Positions 23,742 to 33,171 are shown, numbered from the stretch's first letter. The stretch: DNA of 64,000 nucleotides from Brevundimonas intermedia (GCF_027922165.1 NZ_BSFD01000005.1:133215-197214); one strand, 5' to 3'. Notes: generated from the sequence alone by a model not told the origin. Program-made: numbers and translations.

Positions 23742-25325
23742 ATGACCATCCCCGCTTCCCGAACTCCCGAGCCCTACGACGATCCCTATGACGTCGATAT
23801 GGATTTTTCGGAGGCCGCCGCCTTCCCTAGCGAGCCTGCGCGTTCGCCGCTTCAGTTCACGCCGCCCGCCTCAATGCCGACTTCAGCGGAAGCTCAGACT
23901 CTGACCCCGCCCGCCGTCGCCACCGGCTTCAATCCTGTCGGCGACCTGCTGGCCCAGGCCCAGTCGACCTTGACGCCGGCGCCGGCGGACGTGGCCGTGT
24001 CGGATATCGCCCCGTCAGCCCTGCCGTCCGCCGGTTTGGCGCCTTCGAGCGTGGCCCCCGTTGGTTTGGCCCCGTCCAGCGCCATCGGCGAGGTGTCGGT
24101 GCCGCGCATCGCCATCCATGTCTTCGCCGAGCGCCAGGACACCCTGGCGGCGGCCGAGCGCGCCGCCCAGGATCGTCGCCTGTCGCGCGCCACCACCCAG
24201 ATCCGCATCGGCGGGATCATGGCGGCCGTGGCCGCCTATCAGCAGGAACCGACGCCGCCGCTGATCATCGTCGAATGCCTGAAGGACCCCCAGACCCTGT
24301 TGTGGGAGGTCGATCAGCTGGCCGAGGTCTGTGATGCGGGCACCAAGGTCATCGTCGTCGGCCCGACCAACGACATTCTGCTGTTCCGTGAGCTGATGCG
24401 GCGCGGCGTCAGCGAGTATTTGGTGGGGCCGCTCCAGCCCCTGCAATTGATCGCGGCCATCGGCGGCCTGTTCAACGACCCGGCCCAGCCGTTCGTCGGC
24501 CGCTCCATCGCCTTCGTCGGCGCGCGGGGCGGGGCCGGGGCCTCGGCCGTGGCGCACAACACCGCCTATGCGATCTCGGAACGGATCGGCGCCAACACCG
24601 TCATCGTCGATTACGACCTGCCGTTCGGCACCGCCGGCCTGGACTTCAACCAGGATCCGCTGAGCGGCGTCGCCGACGCCCTGGGTCAGCCGGACCGCCT
24701 GGATTCGACCCTGCTGGACCGGATGATGGTCCGCTGCACCGACAAGCTCAGCCTGTTCGCAGCGCCCGCCACCCTGGACACCGACTGGGACATCTCCACC
24801 GAGGCCTTCGAAGAGGTGACGACGCGCATCCGCTCGACCGCCCCCTTCGTGGTCCTGGACCTGCCGCACCTGTGGTCGCCCTGGATGCGTCGCACCCTGA
24901 TCAGCGCCGACGAGGTGGTGATCGTGGCTACCCCCGACCTGGCTTCGCTGCGCAACGCCAAGAACATGATGGACCTGATCCGCTCGGGTCGGCCGAACGA
25001 CGCCCCGCCGCGCCTAGTGCTGAACCAGGTCGGGGTGCCGGCCCGTCCCGAGATCCCGGCGAAGGATTTCGGTGCGGCCCTGGGCGTCCATCCCAGCCTG
25101 ATCATTCCGTTCGACGCCAAGACCTTCGGCGCCGCCGCCAACAACGGCCAGATGATCCTGGACGCGGGCGCCAAGACCAAGGCGGCCGAGGCCTTCCAGA
25201 CCCTGGCCCAGATCGTCTCGCGGCGCGAGATTCCGGCCCTCGCCGGACCCAAGGCCAAGCCGGGCAAGACCAGCGGCGCGACCGAGTCGAAGTCGCTGTT
25301 CGCCGGCATGTTCAAGAAGCGCTGA
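23742..25325 (+). CDS. cpaE: pilus assembly ATPase-like polar localisation protein CpaE/TadZ
   Basis: A 527-residue protein. Residues 1-110 are low-complexity and Pro/Ala-rich. A receiver-like region follows (about 120-240). A MinD/ParA-type domain then opens with SIAFVGARGGAGASAVAHNTAYAIS (254-278). The deviant Walker A is RGGAGAS, so both the signature lysine and the P-loop lysine are replaced (R262 and A267); TadZ/CpaE proteins are known for atypical Walker A motifs. The downstream IVDYDLPFGTAGLDFNQDP and VVLDLPHLWSPW strands are kept. In Caulobacter CpaE places the pilus machine at the pole. ATP hydrolysis here is doubtful. Confidence 0.94.
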   Translation: MTIPASRTPEPYDDPYDVDMDFSEAAAFPSEPARSPLQFTPPASMPTSAEAQTLTPPAVATGFNPVGDLLAQAQSTLTPAPADVAVSDIAPSALPSAGLAPSSVAPVGLAPSSAIGEVSVPRIAIHVFAERQDTLAAAERAAQDRRLSRATTQIRIGGIMAAVAAYQQEPTPPLIIVECLKDPQTLLWEVDQLAEVCDAGTKVIVVGPTNDILLFRELMRRGVSEYLVGPLQPLQLIAAIGGLFNDPAQPFVGRSIAFVGARGGAGASAVAHNTAYAISERIGANTVIVDYDLPFGTAGLDFNQDPLSGVADALGQPDRLDSTLLDRMMVRCTDKLSLFAAPATLDTDWDISTEAFEEVTTRIRSTAPFVVLDLPHLWSPWMRRTLISADEVVIVATPDLASLRNAKNMMDLIRSGRPNDAPPRLVLNQVGVPARPEIPAKDFGAALGVHPSLIIPFDAKTFGAAANNGQMILDAGAKTKAAEAFQTLAQIVSRREIPALAGPKAKPGKTSGATESKSLFAGMFKKR

Positions 25326-25328
25326 CGG

Positions 25329-26996
25329 GTGTTCGGAAAGCGCACAGGTCAGCCCGGCGCCACGACGGTCCCCCTGCGTCCCGCGCCCGCGGCCGGCGGG
25401 GGGCCTGACGTCGCAGCCGCCCCTCGTCAGCCGACGCCGGGTGTGCAGACCGAGGCCTTCGCCTTTGGCGGGGGCGATGTCGAGCCTGCAACCGAAGCCT
25501 TCGCCATGGCCGAAGCCCCAGCCCAGTTCGGCGGGGCCTCGTCCGGCGCAATGGCCGGTTCGGCAAAGGCCGACCGCCTGGATGCTCTGGCGTCTCGGCC
25601 CTCGCCTGACGCGCCCCAGGCCGCCGCCCCCCAGGGCGGAAAGCCGGGCGTCGGTCCCAAGGCCACGGCCGGCTTCGAACAGCTGAAAAAGGCCCAGGCG
25701 GTCGCCGAGATCGTCCGGGAACAGAGCGACTATTACCACGCCACGAAGACCACCATCTTCAACGCGCTGATGAACACCATCGACCTGGCCCAGCTGGCCC
25801 AGCTGGACACCAAGGCCGCATCGGAAGAGATCCGCGACATCGTCGCCGAACTGGTGGCGATCAAGAACGTCTCCATGTCGGTCGCCGAGCAGGAGCATCT
25901 GGTCCAGGACATCGTCAACGACGTCCTCGGCTACGGCCCGCTGGAGCCGCTGCTGTCCCGCGACGACATCGCCGACATCATGGTCAACGGCGCCGGCCGG
26001 GTCTTCATCGAGGTCGCCGGCAAGGTCCAGCTGACCAATGTCCGCTTCCGCGACAACAACCAGCTGATGAACATCTGTCAGCGGATCGTGTCCCAGGTCG
26101 GCCGCCGCGTCGACGAGTCGAGCCCGATCTGCGACGCCCGACTGCCCGACGGATCGCGCGTCAACGTCATCGCCCCGCCCCTGGCGCTGGACGGCCCGAC
26201 CCTGACGATCCGGAAGTTCAAGAAGGACAAGCTGACGATGAAGAATCTGGTGGACTACAAGTCCATCAGTCCCGAGGGCGCGCGCGTCCTGGGCGTCATC
26301 GGCGCCTCGCGCTGCAATATCGTCATCTCGGGCGGCACCGGCTCGGGCAAGACGACCCTGCTGAACACCCTGACCGCCTTCATCGACCCGACCGAACGCG
26401 TCATCACCTGCGAGGACGCCGCCGAGCTTCAGCTGCAGCAGCCGCATGTCGTGCGCCTGGAAACCCGCCCGCCGAACCTGGAAGGCCAGGGCACCATCAC
26501 CATGCGCGACCTAGTGAAGAACTGTCTGCGGATGCGTCCCGAACGGATCATCGTCGGCGAGGTGCGCGGCCCCGAGGCCTTCGACCTGTTGCAGGCCATG
26601 AACACCGGCCACGACGGCTCCATGGGCACGCTTCACGCCAACTCCCCGCGTGAGGCCATCAGCCGGATGGAGTCGATGATCACCATGGGCGGCTACGGCC
26701 TGCCGTCCAAGACCATCCGCGAGATGATCGTCGGCTCGGTCGACGTCATCATCCAGGCCGCCCGCCTGCGCGACGGTTCGCGCCGCATCACCCACATCAC
26801 CGAGGTGGTCGGTCTGGAAGGCGATGTGATCGTGACCCAGGATCTGTTCGTCTACGACATCACCGGCGAGGACGAGCACGGCAAGGTCATCGGCCGTCAC
26901 CGCTCGACCGGCATCGCCCGTCCCCGCTTCTGGGACCGCGCCCGCTACTATGGGCTCGAGCGCGAACTGGCCGACGCCCTCGACGCGGCGGAGTAG
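25329..26996 (+). CDS. cpaF: Flp pilus secretion ATPase CpaF/TadA
   Basis: The motor ATPase for pilus extension, 555 residues from a GTG four bases after the cpaE stop. After a disordered N-terminus (1-115), the N-domain contains [23 protein letters not shown]. The ATPase core has Walker [10 protein letters not shown] (335-343), the Asp box [23 protein letters not shown], Walker [26 protein letters not shown] and the His box [11 protein letters not shown]. All catalytic blocks are intact. It is followed 3 bp later by tadB. Confidence 0.97.
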   Translation: MFGKRTGQPGATTVPLRPAPAAGGGPDVAAAPRQPTPGVQTEAFAFGGGDVEPATEAFAMAEAPAQFGGASSGAMAGSAKADRLDALASRPSPDAPQAAAPQGGKPGVGPKATAGFEQLKKAQAVAEIVREQSDYYHATKTTIFNALMNTIDLAQLAQLDTKAASEEIRDIVAELVAIKNVSMSVAEQEHLVQDIVNDVLGYGPLEPLLSRDDIADIMVNGAGRVFIEVAGKVQLTNVRFRDNNQLMNICQRIVSQVGRRVDESSPICDARLPDGSRVNVIAPPLALDGPTLTIRKFKKDKLTMKNLVDYKSISPEGARVLGVIGASRCNIVISGGTGSGKTTLLNTLTAFIDPTERVITCEDAAELQLQQPHVVRLETRPPNLEGQGTITMRDLVKNCLRMRPERIIVGEVRGPEAFDLLQAMNTGHDGSMGTLHANSPREAISRMESMITMGGYGLPSKTIREMIVGSVDVIIQAARLRDGSRRITHITEVVGLEGDVIVTQDLFVYDITGEDEHGKVIGRHRSTGIARPRFWDRARYYGLERELADALDAAE

Positions 26997-26999
26997 GAC

Positions 27000-27980
27000 A
27001 TGTTGCCGATCCTCGCGGCGGTCCTCGCCTTCATCACCATCGGCGGCCTGGGCTGGGTCTTCGTCGGCGGCGACGATTCCTCGGGCCAGGCCGTCAAGCG
27101 CGCCAAGAGTCTGGGCGAGAACAAGCGCGAGGCCGCCACCGCCCGCAAGGCCGCCGCCGCCGCCAATACGCCCGAGGCGCGGCGCAAGCAGATCATGATC
27201 CAGCTTCAGGAGGCGGACCGGCGTGAGCGCAAGGCGCGCGCCAATATGTCGTCGAAGCTGAAACAGGCCGGCCTGACCGTCAGTGTTCGGATTTTCTATA
27301 TCGCCAGCGCCGTCGTGGGCCTGATCGCCGGCTTCTCCGCCCTTCTGGGCGGCCTGAATATGCTGCTGGCGCTCGGCGTCGGGGTGGTCGTCGGTCTGGG
27401 CCTGCCGCGCTGGGTCGTCGGCTTCCTGGCCAAGCGGCGGATGAAGAAATTCTCGCTCGAGTTTCCCAATGCGGTGGACGTCATCGTTCGCGGCATCAAG
27501 TCGGGCCTGCCGGTCCACGAGTGTTTCAAGATCATCGCCCGCGAGAGTCCCGCGCCCCTGGGCCCGGCCTTCAAGAAGCTGGTCGAGGCCTTGGGCGTCG
27601 GCATGACGCTGGAGCAGGCGCTGGACAAGATGTTCGAACAGATGCCGACGCCCGAACTGCGCTTCTTCACCATCGTCATCGCCATCCAGCAGAAGACCGG
27701 CGGCAACCTGGCCGAAGCCCTGGGCAATCTGTCGACCGTGCTGCGCGCTCGCCGGATGATGGCCGAGAAGGTCAAGGCCTTGTCGTCCGAGGCCCTGGCC
27801 TCGGCCGGCATCATCGCCGCCCTGCCGCCGGCGGTCATGACCATGGTCATGTTCTCGAGCCCCAGCTACATGATGATCCTGTTCACCGACATGCGCGGCA
27901 ACTTCCTGCTGCTGGTCGCGGCCGCCCTGATGAGTCTGGGCGTCTTCGTGATGAAGCGCATGATCTCGTTCAAGATCTGA
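27000..27980 (+). CDS. tadB: Flp pilus inner-membrane platform protein TadB (CpaG)
   Basis: A 326-residue inner-membrane protein of the type II secretion F family. It has an N-terminal helix (LPILAAVLAFITIGGLGWVF), a charged Ala/Lys-rich cytoplasmic stretch and two helices near 98-140. The T2SSF domain reads FPNAVDVIVRGIKSGLPVHECFKIIARE, EALGVGMTLEQALDKMFEQMPTPELRFFTIVIAIQQKTGGNLAEAL. It pairs with TadC to form the platform moved by CpaF. The spacing to cpaF is 3 bp and to tadC 10 bp. Confidence 0.94.
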   Translation: MLPILAAVLAFITIGGLGWVFVGGDDSSGQAVKRAKSLGENKREAATARKAAAAANTPEARRKQIMIQLQEADRRERKARANMSSKLKQAGLTVSVRIFYIASAVVGLIAGFSALLGGLNMLLALGVGVVVGLGLPRWVVGFLAKRRMKKFSLEFPNAVDVIVRGIKSGLPVHECFKIIARESPAPLGPAFKKLVEALGVGMTLEQALDKMFEQMPTPELRFFTIVIAIQQKTGGNLAEALGNLSTVLRARRMMAEKVKALSSEALASAGIIAALPPAVMTMVMFSSPSYMMILFTDMRGNFLLLVAAALMSLGVFVMKRMISFKI

Positions 27981-27990
27981 GGCGGGGACC

Positions 27991-28971
27991 ATGGACGGCT
28001 TCATCCGCTTCATCACCGATCCGCAGAACCTGCTCAGCCTCGGCGTGGGCGTGCTGGTCTTCGCCACCGTCCTGACCCTGCTGTCGTCGATGACCGGCGG
28101 GGTCAAGCTGGACAAGCGGATGAAGGCGGTGTCCGAACGCCGCGACGAGCTGAAGCGTCGGTCGCGCGCCGCCATCCACACCGGCTCAGGCGGCCTGCGT
28201 CACACCGACGACGGCGGCTTCAAGAAGCGGGTCGTGGACCGGCTGAACCTGACCCAGCTGCTGGAGGATCCCAAGGTCGCCGACCAGATGGCCCAGGCCG
28301 GCTATCGCGGGCCGCGCCCTCTGACCACCTTCTACTTCTTCCGCTTCGCCTCGCCCTTCCTCTTCCTGGTGGCCGCAGCCTTCTACATGTTCGTGATCAA
28401 GATCGTGGACTGGCCCACCATGCAGAAGATCACCGCCTGTATGGCCGCCGCCGTGGCCGGCTTCTATGCGCCCAACCTGTTCCTGCAGAACCGGATCACC
28501 AAGCGCCGCACCTCGATCATGCAGGCCTTTCCCGACGCCCTCGACCTGCTGCTGATCTGCGTCGAGGCGGGCATGTCGATCGAGGCGGCCATCGCCAAGG
28601 TCAGCCAGGAGATCGGCACATCCTCCATCGACCTGGCCGAGGAACTGTCCCTGTTGTCGGCCGAGCTGTCCTATCTGCCCGACCGTCGCATGGCCTATGA
28701 GAACCTGGGCAAGCGGACGAACCATCCCGGCGTCAAATCCGTCGCCGTCGCCATGACCCAGGCCGAGACCTACGGCACGCCCCTGTCCTCGGCCTTGCGG
28801 GTCATGGCCAAGGAGAACCGCGAGCTGCGCCTGTCGGCTGCCGAGAAGAAGGCCTCGGCCCTGCCGGCCCAGCTGACGGTGCCGATGATCCTGTTCTTCC
28901 TGCCGGTTCTGTTCATCGTCATCCTGGGCCCGGCGATCCTGAACATCATGGACACCATGGCCAAGGGCTGA
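27991..28971 (+). CDS. tadC: Flp pilus inner-membrane platform protein TadC (CpaH)
   Basis: A 326-residue partner of TadB with the same T2SSF layout: an N-terminal helix (LSLGVGVLVFATVLTLLSSM), a pair of helices near 113-155, the domain FPDALDLLLICVEAGMSIEAAIAKVSQEIG and AMTQAETYGTPLSSALRVMAKENR, and a last helix (VPMILFFLPVLFIVILGPAIL). It is the last gene of the plus-strand pilus operon. The palindrome GGGCTGATCAGCCC (28965-28978) covers its stop codon and may help termination against the convergent gene 12 bp away. Confidence 0.94.
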   Translation: MDGFIRFITDPQNLLSLGVGVLVFATVLTLLSSMTGGVKLDKRMKAVSERRDELKRRSRAAIHTGSGGLRHTDDGGFKKRVVDRLNLTQLLEDPKVADQMAQAGYRGPRPLTTFYFFRFASPFLFLVAAAFYMFVIKIVDWPTMQKITACMAAAVAGFYAPNLFLQNRITKRRTSIMQAFPDALDLLLICVEAGMSIEAAIAKVSQEIGTSSIDLAEELSLLSAELSYLPDRRMAYENLGKRTNHPGVKSVAVAMTQAETYGTPLSSALRVMAKENRELRLSAAEKKASALPAQLTVPMILFFLPVLFIVILGPAILNIMDTMAKG

Positions 28972-28983
28972 TCAGCCCCTGGA

Positions 28984-29415
28984 TCAGGCTTCGGCCGCCG
29001 CCTTCAGCCGATCGACGATGTCCTGGTGCGCATCGCGCAGGGCGATCCGGTGCTTGTCGTGGAACAGCTCGCCCCTCAGGCCCGCGAACTTGTGCGCCGA
29101 CGAAATGATGCAGCTGCCCTTTTCCAGCTCCTCGATGTCGATGTAGCGCAGGGTGCGGAACAGGAAGCCCCGGTTCTCGGTCCAGACCAGCCGTACATAG
29201 GGGCGCCAGTCGGCGATGCGGGCGGTCACGGCTCGTTCCGGCTGGCCCGGAAAGGCCTCGGTCAGGCCCAACTGGCCGCCGAAGGCGATGGCGCCCTCGA
29301 CCCCCGTCTCATACGGATTCCATTCGCTCCAGCGCGACAGGTCGCTGACCAGCTCCCAGATCCGGTCGGAGGTGGCCCGCACGCCGGCGCGTTTCTCGAT
29401 CTTCGTGTCGTCCAT
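28984..29415 (-). CDS. SRPBCC-fold (START/polyketide cyclase-like) protein
   Basis: A 143-residue cytoplasmic protein with the SRPBCC pattern: KIEKRAGVRATSDRIWELVSDLSRWSEWNPYETGVEG at the start, an AVTARIADWRPYVRLVWTENRG strand pair, and a long C-terminal helix (DIVDRLKAAAEA). Members bind hydrophobic ligands in a deep pocket; the ligand is unknown here. The ATG at 29413-29415 (MDDTKIEK) is preferred over the frame extension to 29775, which overlaps the ferredoxin-like gene. It is convergent with tadC. Confidence 0.8.
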   Translation of the reverse strand: MDDTKIEKRAGVRATSDRIWELVSDLSRWSEWNPYETGVEGAIAFGGQLGLTEAFPGQPERAVTARIADWRPYVRLVWTENRGFLFRTLRYIDIEELEKGSCIISSAHKFAGLRGELFHDKHRIALRDAHQDIVDRLKAAAEA

Positions 29416-29456
29416 GCCGCCGATCTGGCACGACTGGGCGGCGGAAGAAAGACGTC

Positions 29457-29807
29457 TCAGTCCGGCGTGACCACCTTCAGCCGCCGTCCGTCGTCCAGCC
29501 CCAGTCGCGTCTTGACCTCGAACAGGTCGGCGCCGGCCGGGATGATCAGCAGTTTCTTGGGATGGGCGGCGTTGACCGCCACCACCCCGCCCTTGGGGCA
29601 GATGTCGAAACAGTCGGTTCCCGCCACCGTCAGCGCGCCCTTGCGCCCCTTCTTGCCCTTCTTCAGGTGCAGATATTTCCGCAGGGCCTTCTTCAGCGTC
29701 AGGTCGCCGTCCGGCCCGAACCCGCCGTCCAGCTTCTTCGAACATTTGCGACACACCAGCACGACGTCGCGCCACTCGGTCGTCGTGCTCTTGATCGGCT
29801 TGGCCAT
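29457..29807 (-). CDS. thioredoxin-fold [2Fe-2S] ferredoxin-like protein
   Basis: A 116-residue protein with four cysteines in the arrangement CRKC near the N-terminus and DCFDICPKGGVVAVN in the second half. This is the spacing of thioredoxin-like [2Fe-2S] ferredoxins. A very basic patch (KKALRKYLHLKKGKKGRKG) lies between them. The ATG at 29805-29807 (MAKPIKS) was chosen because the longer frame to 29861 adds an unrelated tail. It lies 41 bp upstream of the SRPBCC gene on the same strand, so the two may form an operon. The electron partner is unknown. Confidence 0.7.
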   Translation of the reverse strand: MAKPIKSTTTEWRDVVLVCRKCSKKLDGGFGPDGDLTLKKALRKYLHLKKGKKGRKGALTVAGTDCFDICPKGGVVAVNAAHPKKLLIIPAGADLFEVKTRLGLDDGRRLKVVTPD

Positions 29808-29894
29808 GATTCCAGTGTCGCCGAGCGATGGGCGTTGCACAAGCGGCCCCGGCGCCCCCATCCTGCGACGGTCACGATTTCACAGGATCTTCAC

Positions 29895-31196
29895 ATGCGC
29901 CGCCTGTTCGCCGTCTCCACCCTGACGCTGCTGCTCGCGGCAGGCGCCGCCCAGGCTCAGGTCGATGCGGCGACCGTGGACGCCGCCGTCCAGCGCGTGA
30001 CGCCCCAGGTGGTCGACTGGCGCCGCGACTTCCACCAGCATCCCGAACTGGGCTTCGCCGAGACCCGCTCGGCCGCCGTCATCGCCGAGCATCTGCGGTC
30101 CCTGGGGCTGGAGGTCCGCACCGGCGTCGGCAAGACCGGCGTCATAGGCGTCCTGCACGGCGCCCGTCCCGGCCGGGTCGTGGCCCTGCGCGCCGACATG
30201 GACGCCCTGCCGGTGCAGGAGGCCACGGGCCTGGATTTCGCCTCCACCGCCACCGGAACCTATATGGGCAATACGGTGCCCGTGGCCCACGCCTGCGGCC
30301 ACGATATGCACATGGCCATGTTGATGGGCGCGGCCCAGGTCCTGGCCGGGATGAAGGATCAGATCGCCGGCACGGTGGTCTTCATCTTCCAGCCGGCGGA
30401 GGAGGGCGCCCCTCCCGGCGAACCCAAGGGCGGGGCCGCCCTGATGATCGCCGAAGGCGCGCTGAACGATCCCAAGCCCGAGGCCATCTTCGGCCTGCAC
30501 GTCGTGCCCGGCCGCCCGGGCAGCGTCTTCTACCGCCCCGAAGGCTTCATGGCCGCCTCCGACCGGGTCGATATCGTGCTGAAGGGCAAACAGACCCACG
30601 GCGCCTGGCCCTGGCGCGGCGTGGATGTGATCGCGGTGGCAGGTCAGGTGATCGAGACGGTCAACACCCTGACCGCCCGCACGGTCGATCCGACCACCAC
30701 CCCGACGGTCTTCACCATCGCCACCCTGAACGCCGGCGTCCGCTACAATATCATCCCCGACAGCGCGACCCTGTCGGGCACGCTTCGCACCTTCGACGTC
30801 GCCCAGCGCGACGCCCTGGTCGCCCGCGCCGAGACCGCCATCGACCACGTCGCCGCAGCTTACGGCGCCACCGCCGAGTTCGGCGTCAAACAGAACGCCG
30901 CCCTGGTCTTCAACGACCCCGGCCTGTCCGTCTGGCTGGCCCCGGTCCTGACCGAGGCGGCCGGCCCCGGCAACGTCAACCCCGCCACGCCCCCGACCAC
31001 GGTGGCCGAGGACTTCAGCTATTTCCAGCAGGTTATCCCCGGCGTCTTCTACCACCTGGGCGCCAGCCCCGACGGCGTCGACCCATCCCAGTCCGCCCCC
31101 AACCATTCGCCGGAGTTCTCACCGAACGAGAAGGTGTTGCCGCTGGGCGTGAAGACGCATGTGCTGACCGCGCTGCGGTTCCTGGAGCGGAGTTAG
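29895..31196 (+). CDS. exported M20 family amidohydrolase
   Basis: A 433-residue metal-dependent amidohydrolase of the M20/M40 aminoacylase type with a signal peptide (MRRLFAVSTLTLLLAAGAAQAQ). The core shows DWRRDFHQHPELGFAETRSA, ALRADMDALPVQE, HACGHDMHMAMLMGAA, IFQPAEEG (general base Glu) and the C-terminal metal-ligand region. The dimerisation domain lies between (MAASDRVDIVLKGKQTHGAWPWRGVD). It should hydrolyse N-acyl or peptide-like bonds in the periplasm. The frame is open from 29562, but the ATG at 29895 begins the signal peptide. A palindromic repeat follows it. Confidence 0.9.
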   Translation: MRRLFAVSTLTLLLAAGAAQAQVDAATVDAAVQRVTPQVVDWRRDFHQHPELGFAETRSAAVIAEHLRSLGLEVRTGVGKTGVIGVLHGARPGRVVALRADMDALPVQEATGLDFASTATGTYMGNTVPVAHACGHDMHMAMLMGAAQVLAGMKDQIAGTVVFIFQPAEEGAPPGEPKGGAALMIAEGALNDPKPEAIFGLHVVPGRPGSVFYRPEGFMAASDRVDIVLKGKQTHGAWPWRGVDVIAVAGQVIETVNTLTARTVDPTTTPTVFTIATLNAGVRYNIIPDSATLSGTLRTFDVAQRDALVARAETAIDHVAAAYGATAEFGVKQNAALVFNDPGLSVWLAPVLTEAAGPGNVNPATPPTTVAEDFSYFQQVIPGVFYHLGASPDGVDPSQSAPNHSPEFSPNEKVLPLGVKTHVLTALRFLERS

Positions 31197-31210
31197 GGGG
31201 CGCTCCCCGC

Positions 31211-31353
31211 CTGTCTCCTCCCCGCTTCGCGGGGAGGTGGCGCGGCGCTTCTTCAGCGCCGTGACGGAGGGGCTCTTGATCCGGATTCGGTGCGGCGGAC
31301 AGACCCCGCCACCGCTTCGCGGTCCCCCTCCCCGCAGAGCGGGGAGGAGACAG
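31211..31353. repeat. palindromic intergenic element, family B
   Basis: A 143-bp element with 15-bp perfect inverted ends (CTGTCTCCTCCCCGC at 31211-31225 and its complement at 31339-31353). Each end folds into its own CCTCCCCGC..GCGGGGAGG hairpin. Its right half matches the solo copy at 9711-9761. It lies between the M20 amidohydrolase and the small lipoprotein gene. Confidence 0.8.
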
Positions 31354-31420
31354 TGGGCTCCCAACCTTCATATTCTGGATCGACCGTTGCGAGCCTTTGC
31401 GATCAAGGCGATGATTGGGG

Positions 31421-31711
31421 ATGAAACCTTGGCTCGTCGCCCTCCTCATGCTCTCGGGATGCACGGCGCACGCGCCGGATCAGAGACCTGACGGGCTCCA
31501 TTTAGAGACCCGCCAGATCGAGCGCAGTTGCGGCGTCGCCGAGGGCTCGCTCCTGCATCCGACCAGCAGCGGCGACCTTGAGGTGTGGTCCACTGCGGGG
31601 GCGGATTTGGCCTATGCCAAGTTTGATTGCGTCTGGACTGCCGTTCAGAAGGCAGGGCTGAGCGAGCGGGGGATCAAGATCGTCCTGATAGGACAGGATG
31701 CGTCGCAATAG
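31421..31711 (+). CDS. small hypothetical lipoprotein
   Basis: A 96-residue protein with a compact lipoprotein signal (MKPWLVALLMLSGC, lipid cysteine at 14). A domain of about 80 residues follows with two further cysteines (IERSCGVAEG and KFDCVWTAVQ) that could form a disulphide in the periplasm. I recognise no family. A TTG two codons earlier is also possible, but the ATG at 31421 has the better context. It is isolated, with a palindromic repeat before it and a C-rich gap after it. Confidence 0.6.
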   Translation: MKPWLVALLMLSGCTAHAPDQRPDGLHLETRQIERSCGVAEGSLLHPTSSGDLEVWSTAGADLAYAKFDCVWTAVQKAGLSERGIKIVLIGQDASQ

Positions 31712-31890
31712 GCCCTGAGCCCATCTTCCCTATCCCAATTCCGCAACCAAACCTCCGTCTTTTCAACTCCCTACCGCCCGCAAACACCCCTCAACCCATC
31801 ACGCCCCAAAACCGTGCGACACTCCTCGTCCGGTCTTTGACAACCCAATCCCCTACACCCCACGCCCCGACCTCGCCGCGCGCGAAATAG
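31712..31890 (+). terminator. C-rich, G-poor stretch resembling a Rho utilisation region
   Basis: Directly after the small lipoprotein stop the plus strand becomes strikingly C-rich and G-poor for about 165 bases: by eye roughly half C and about one eighth G, in a genome with balanced strands. No reading frame or hairpin dominates. Rho-dependent termination signals have exactly this composition, so it may terminate the lipoprotein transcript before it runs antisense into dapE. The assignment rests on composition alone. Confidence 0.4.
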
Positions 31891-31895
31891 ACGAA

Positions 31896-31932
31896 AATAG
31901 ACTCCATTTTTTTGCAGTGGATTGAGTCTATT
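31896..31932 (-). terminator. hairpin after dapE
   Basis: AATAGACT at 31896-31903 pairs with AGTCTATT at 31925-31932, and the adjacent CCA/TGG adds to the stem. On the minus strand it is followed by TTTTCGTCTATTTC, giving a plausible Rho-independent terminator just beyond the dapE stop at 31942. A direct repeat AAATAGAC flanks it. Confidence 0.6.
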
Positions 31933-31941
31933 CCCCCGGCC

Positions 31942-33129
31942 TTACAGCCGTTCGAACACCGTCTCGATCACCCGGCGATAGACCGCCGTCAGCGTCTCCA
32001 ACTCCGCCGTCGGCACCCGTTCGTCGATCTGGTGCATGGTCTGGCCGACCAGGCCCAGTTCCAGCACTGGGCACAGGGCGCGGATGAAGCGGGCGTCGGA
32101 GGTGCCGCCGGTGGTCGAGGCCTCGGGCCGGCGGCCGGTGACGGCCTCGACCGCGTCCTGCACCGCCGCGACGAAGACGCCCGGCTCGGTCAGGAAGGCC
32201 TCGCCCGAACACAGATGCTCCAGGGTGATCTGCAGCCCGGTCTCGGCCTGCATGGCCCCGGCCTCGCGGTTCAGCCAGTCGATCAGGCCGTCGCCCGTAT
32301 GGCTGGGGTTGAAGCGGATGTTCAGCCGCGCCCTCGCCTCGGCCGGGATGATGTTGGTCGCCGGATTGCCGATGTCGATGCTGGTGATCTCCAGGTTCGA
32401 CGGCGGGAAACCCTCATAGCCGTCGTCCAGCACATGGTCGTTCAGCCGGCTCATCAGCTTGGCGATCACCGGGGCCGGATTGGCCGCCCGTTCGGGATAG
32501 GCGACGTGGCCCTGTTTGCCCGTGACCGTGATCCAGGTGTTCAGCGAGCCGCGCCGCCCGACCTTGATCATGTCGCCCAGCTGTTGCGACGACGAGGGTT
32601 CGCCCACCACGCAGGCGTCGATCACCTCGCCCTCGGCCGCCAGGGTCTCGACCACCCGTTTGGTGCCGTGAAGCGCCGGGCCTTCCTCGTCCCCGGTGAT
32701 CAGGAAGGAGAGGGAGCCTTCGACCTCTCCCTCGGCGATGACCTGGGACACGGCGGCGACCCAGGCGGCGATCCCGCCCTTCATGTCCACCGCGCCCCGG
32801 CCATACAGCAGGCCGTCCTTGACCTCGGCGGTGAAGGGTTGCGACGACCACTGCTCGGACGGCCCGGTCGGCACCACGTCCGTATGGCCGGCGAAGCATA
32901 GGTTGGGCGAGGCGGTTCCGCGCCGCGCATACAGGTTCTCGATCCGCGCATGGACCCCTTCGCCTCCCGGCCCTTCGAAGGCCAGCCGGCGGCAGGTGAA
33001 GCCCAGGGCCGTCAGATGCCGTTCCAGCACATCCATCGCCCCCTCGTCGGCGGGGGTGACGGACGGAATACGGATCAGGTCGCGGGTCAGTTCGACAGGA
33101 TCGATCACAGGAGTTGATGCGCGGCTCAT
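31942..33129 (-). CDS. dapE: succinyl-diaminopimelate desuccinylase
   Basis: Removes succinate from N-succinyl-LL-2,6-diaminopimelate in lysine and peptidoglycan synthesis. Of 395 residues, the two-zinc site is set by GHTDVVPTGP (H82, with D84), GRGAVDMKGG (D115), TGDEEGPALHGT (E148, E149) and the C-terminal MHQIDERV. The dimerisation domain sits in the middle (VTGKQGHVAYPERAANP). The frame is open to 33606, but MSRASTPVIDPVELTRDLIRIPS from 33129 matches the family N-terminus; MSVKHSR at 33150 is an alternative. It diverges from the cupin gene across 42 bp. Confidence 0.95.
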   Translation of the reverse strand: MSRASTPVIDPVELTRDLIRIPSVTPADEGAMDVLERHLTALGFTCRRLAFEGPGGEGVHARIENLYARRGTASPNLCFAGHTDVVPTGPSEQWSSQPFTAEVKDGLLYGRGAVDMKGGIAAWVAAVSQVIAEGEVEGSLSFLITGDEEGPALHGTKRVVETLAAEGEVIDACVVGEPSSSQQLGDMIKVGRRGSLNTWITVTGKQGHVAYPERAANPAPVIAKLMSRLNDHVLDDGYEGFPPSNLEITSIDIGNPATNIIPAEARARLNIRFNPSHTGDGLIDWLNREAGAMQAETGLQITLEHLCSGEAFLTEPGVFVAAVQDAVEAVTGRRPEASTTGGTSDARFIRALCPVLELGLVGQTMHQIDERVPTAELETLTAVYRRVIETVFERL

Positions 33130-33171
33130 GCGGCTATGCTTTACGGACATCGCGTCACGGCGAGAAGTCCC

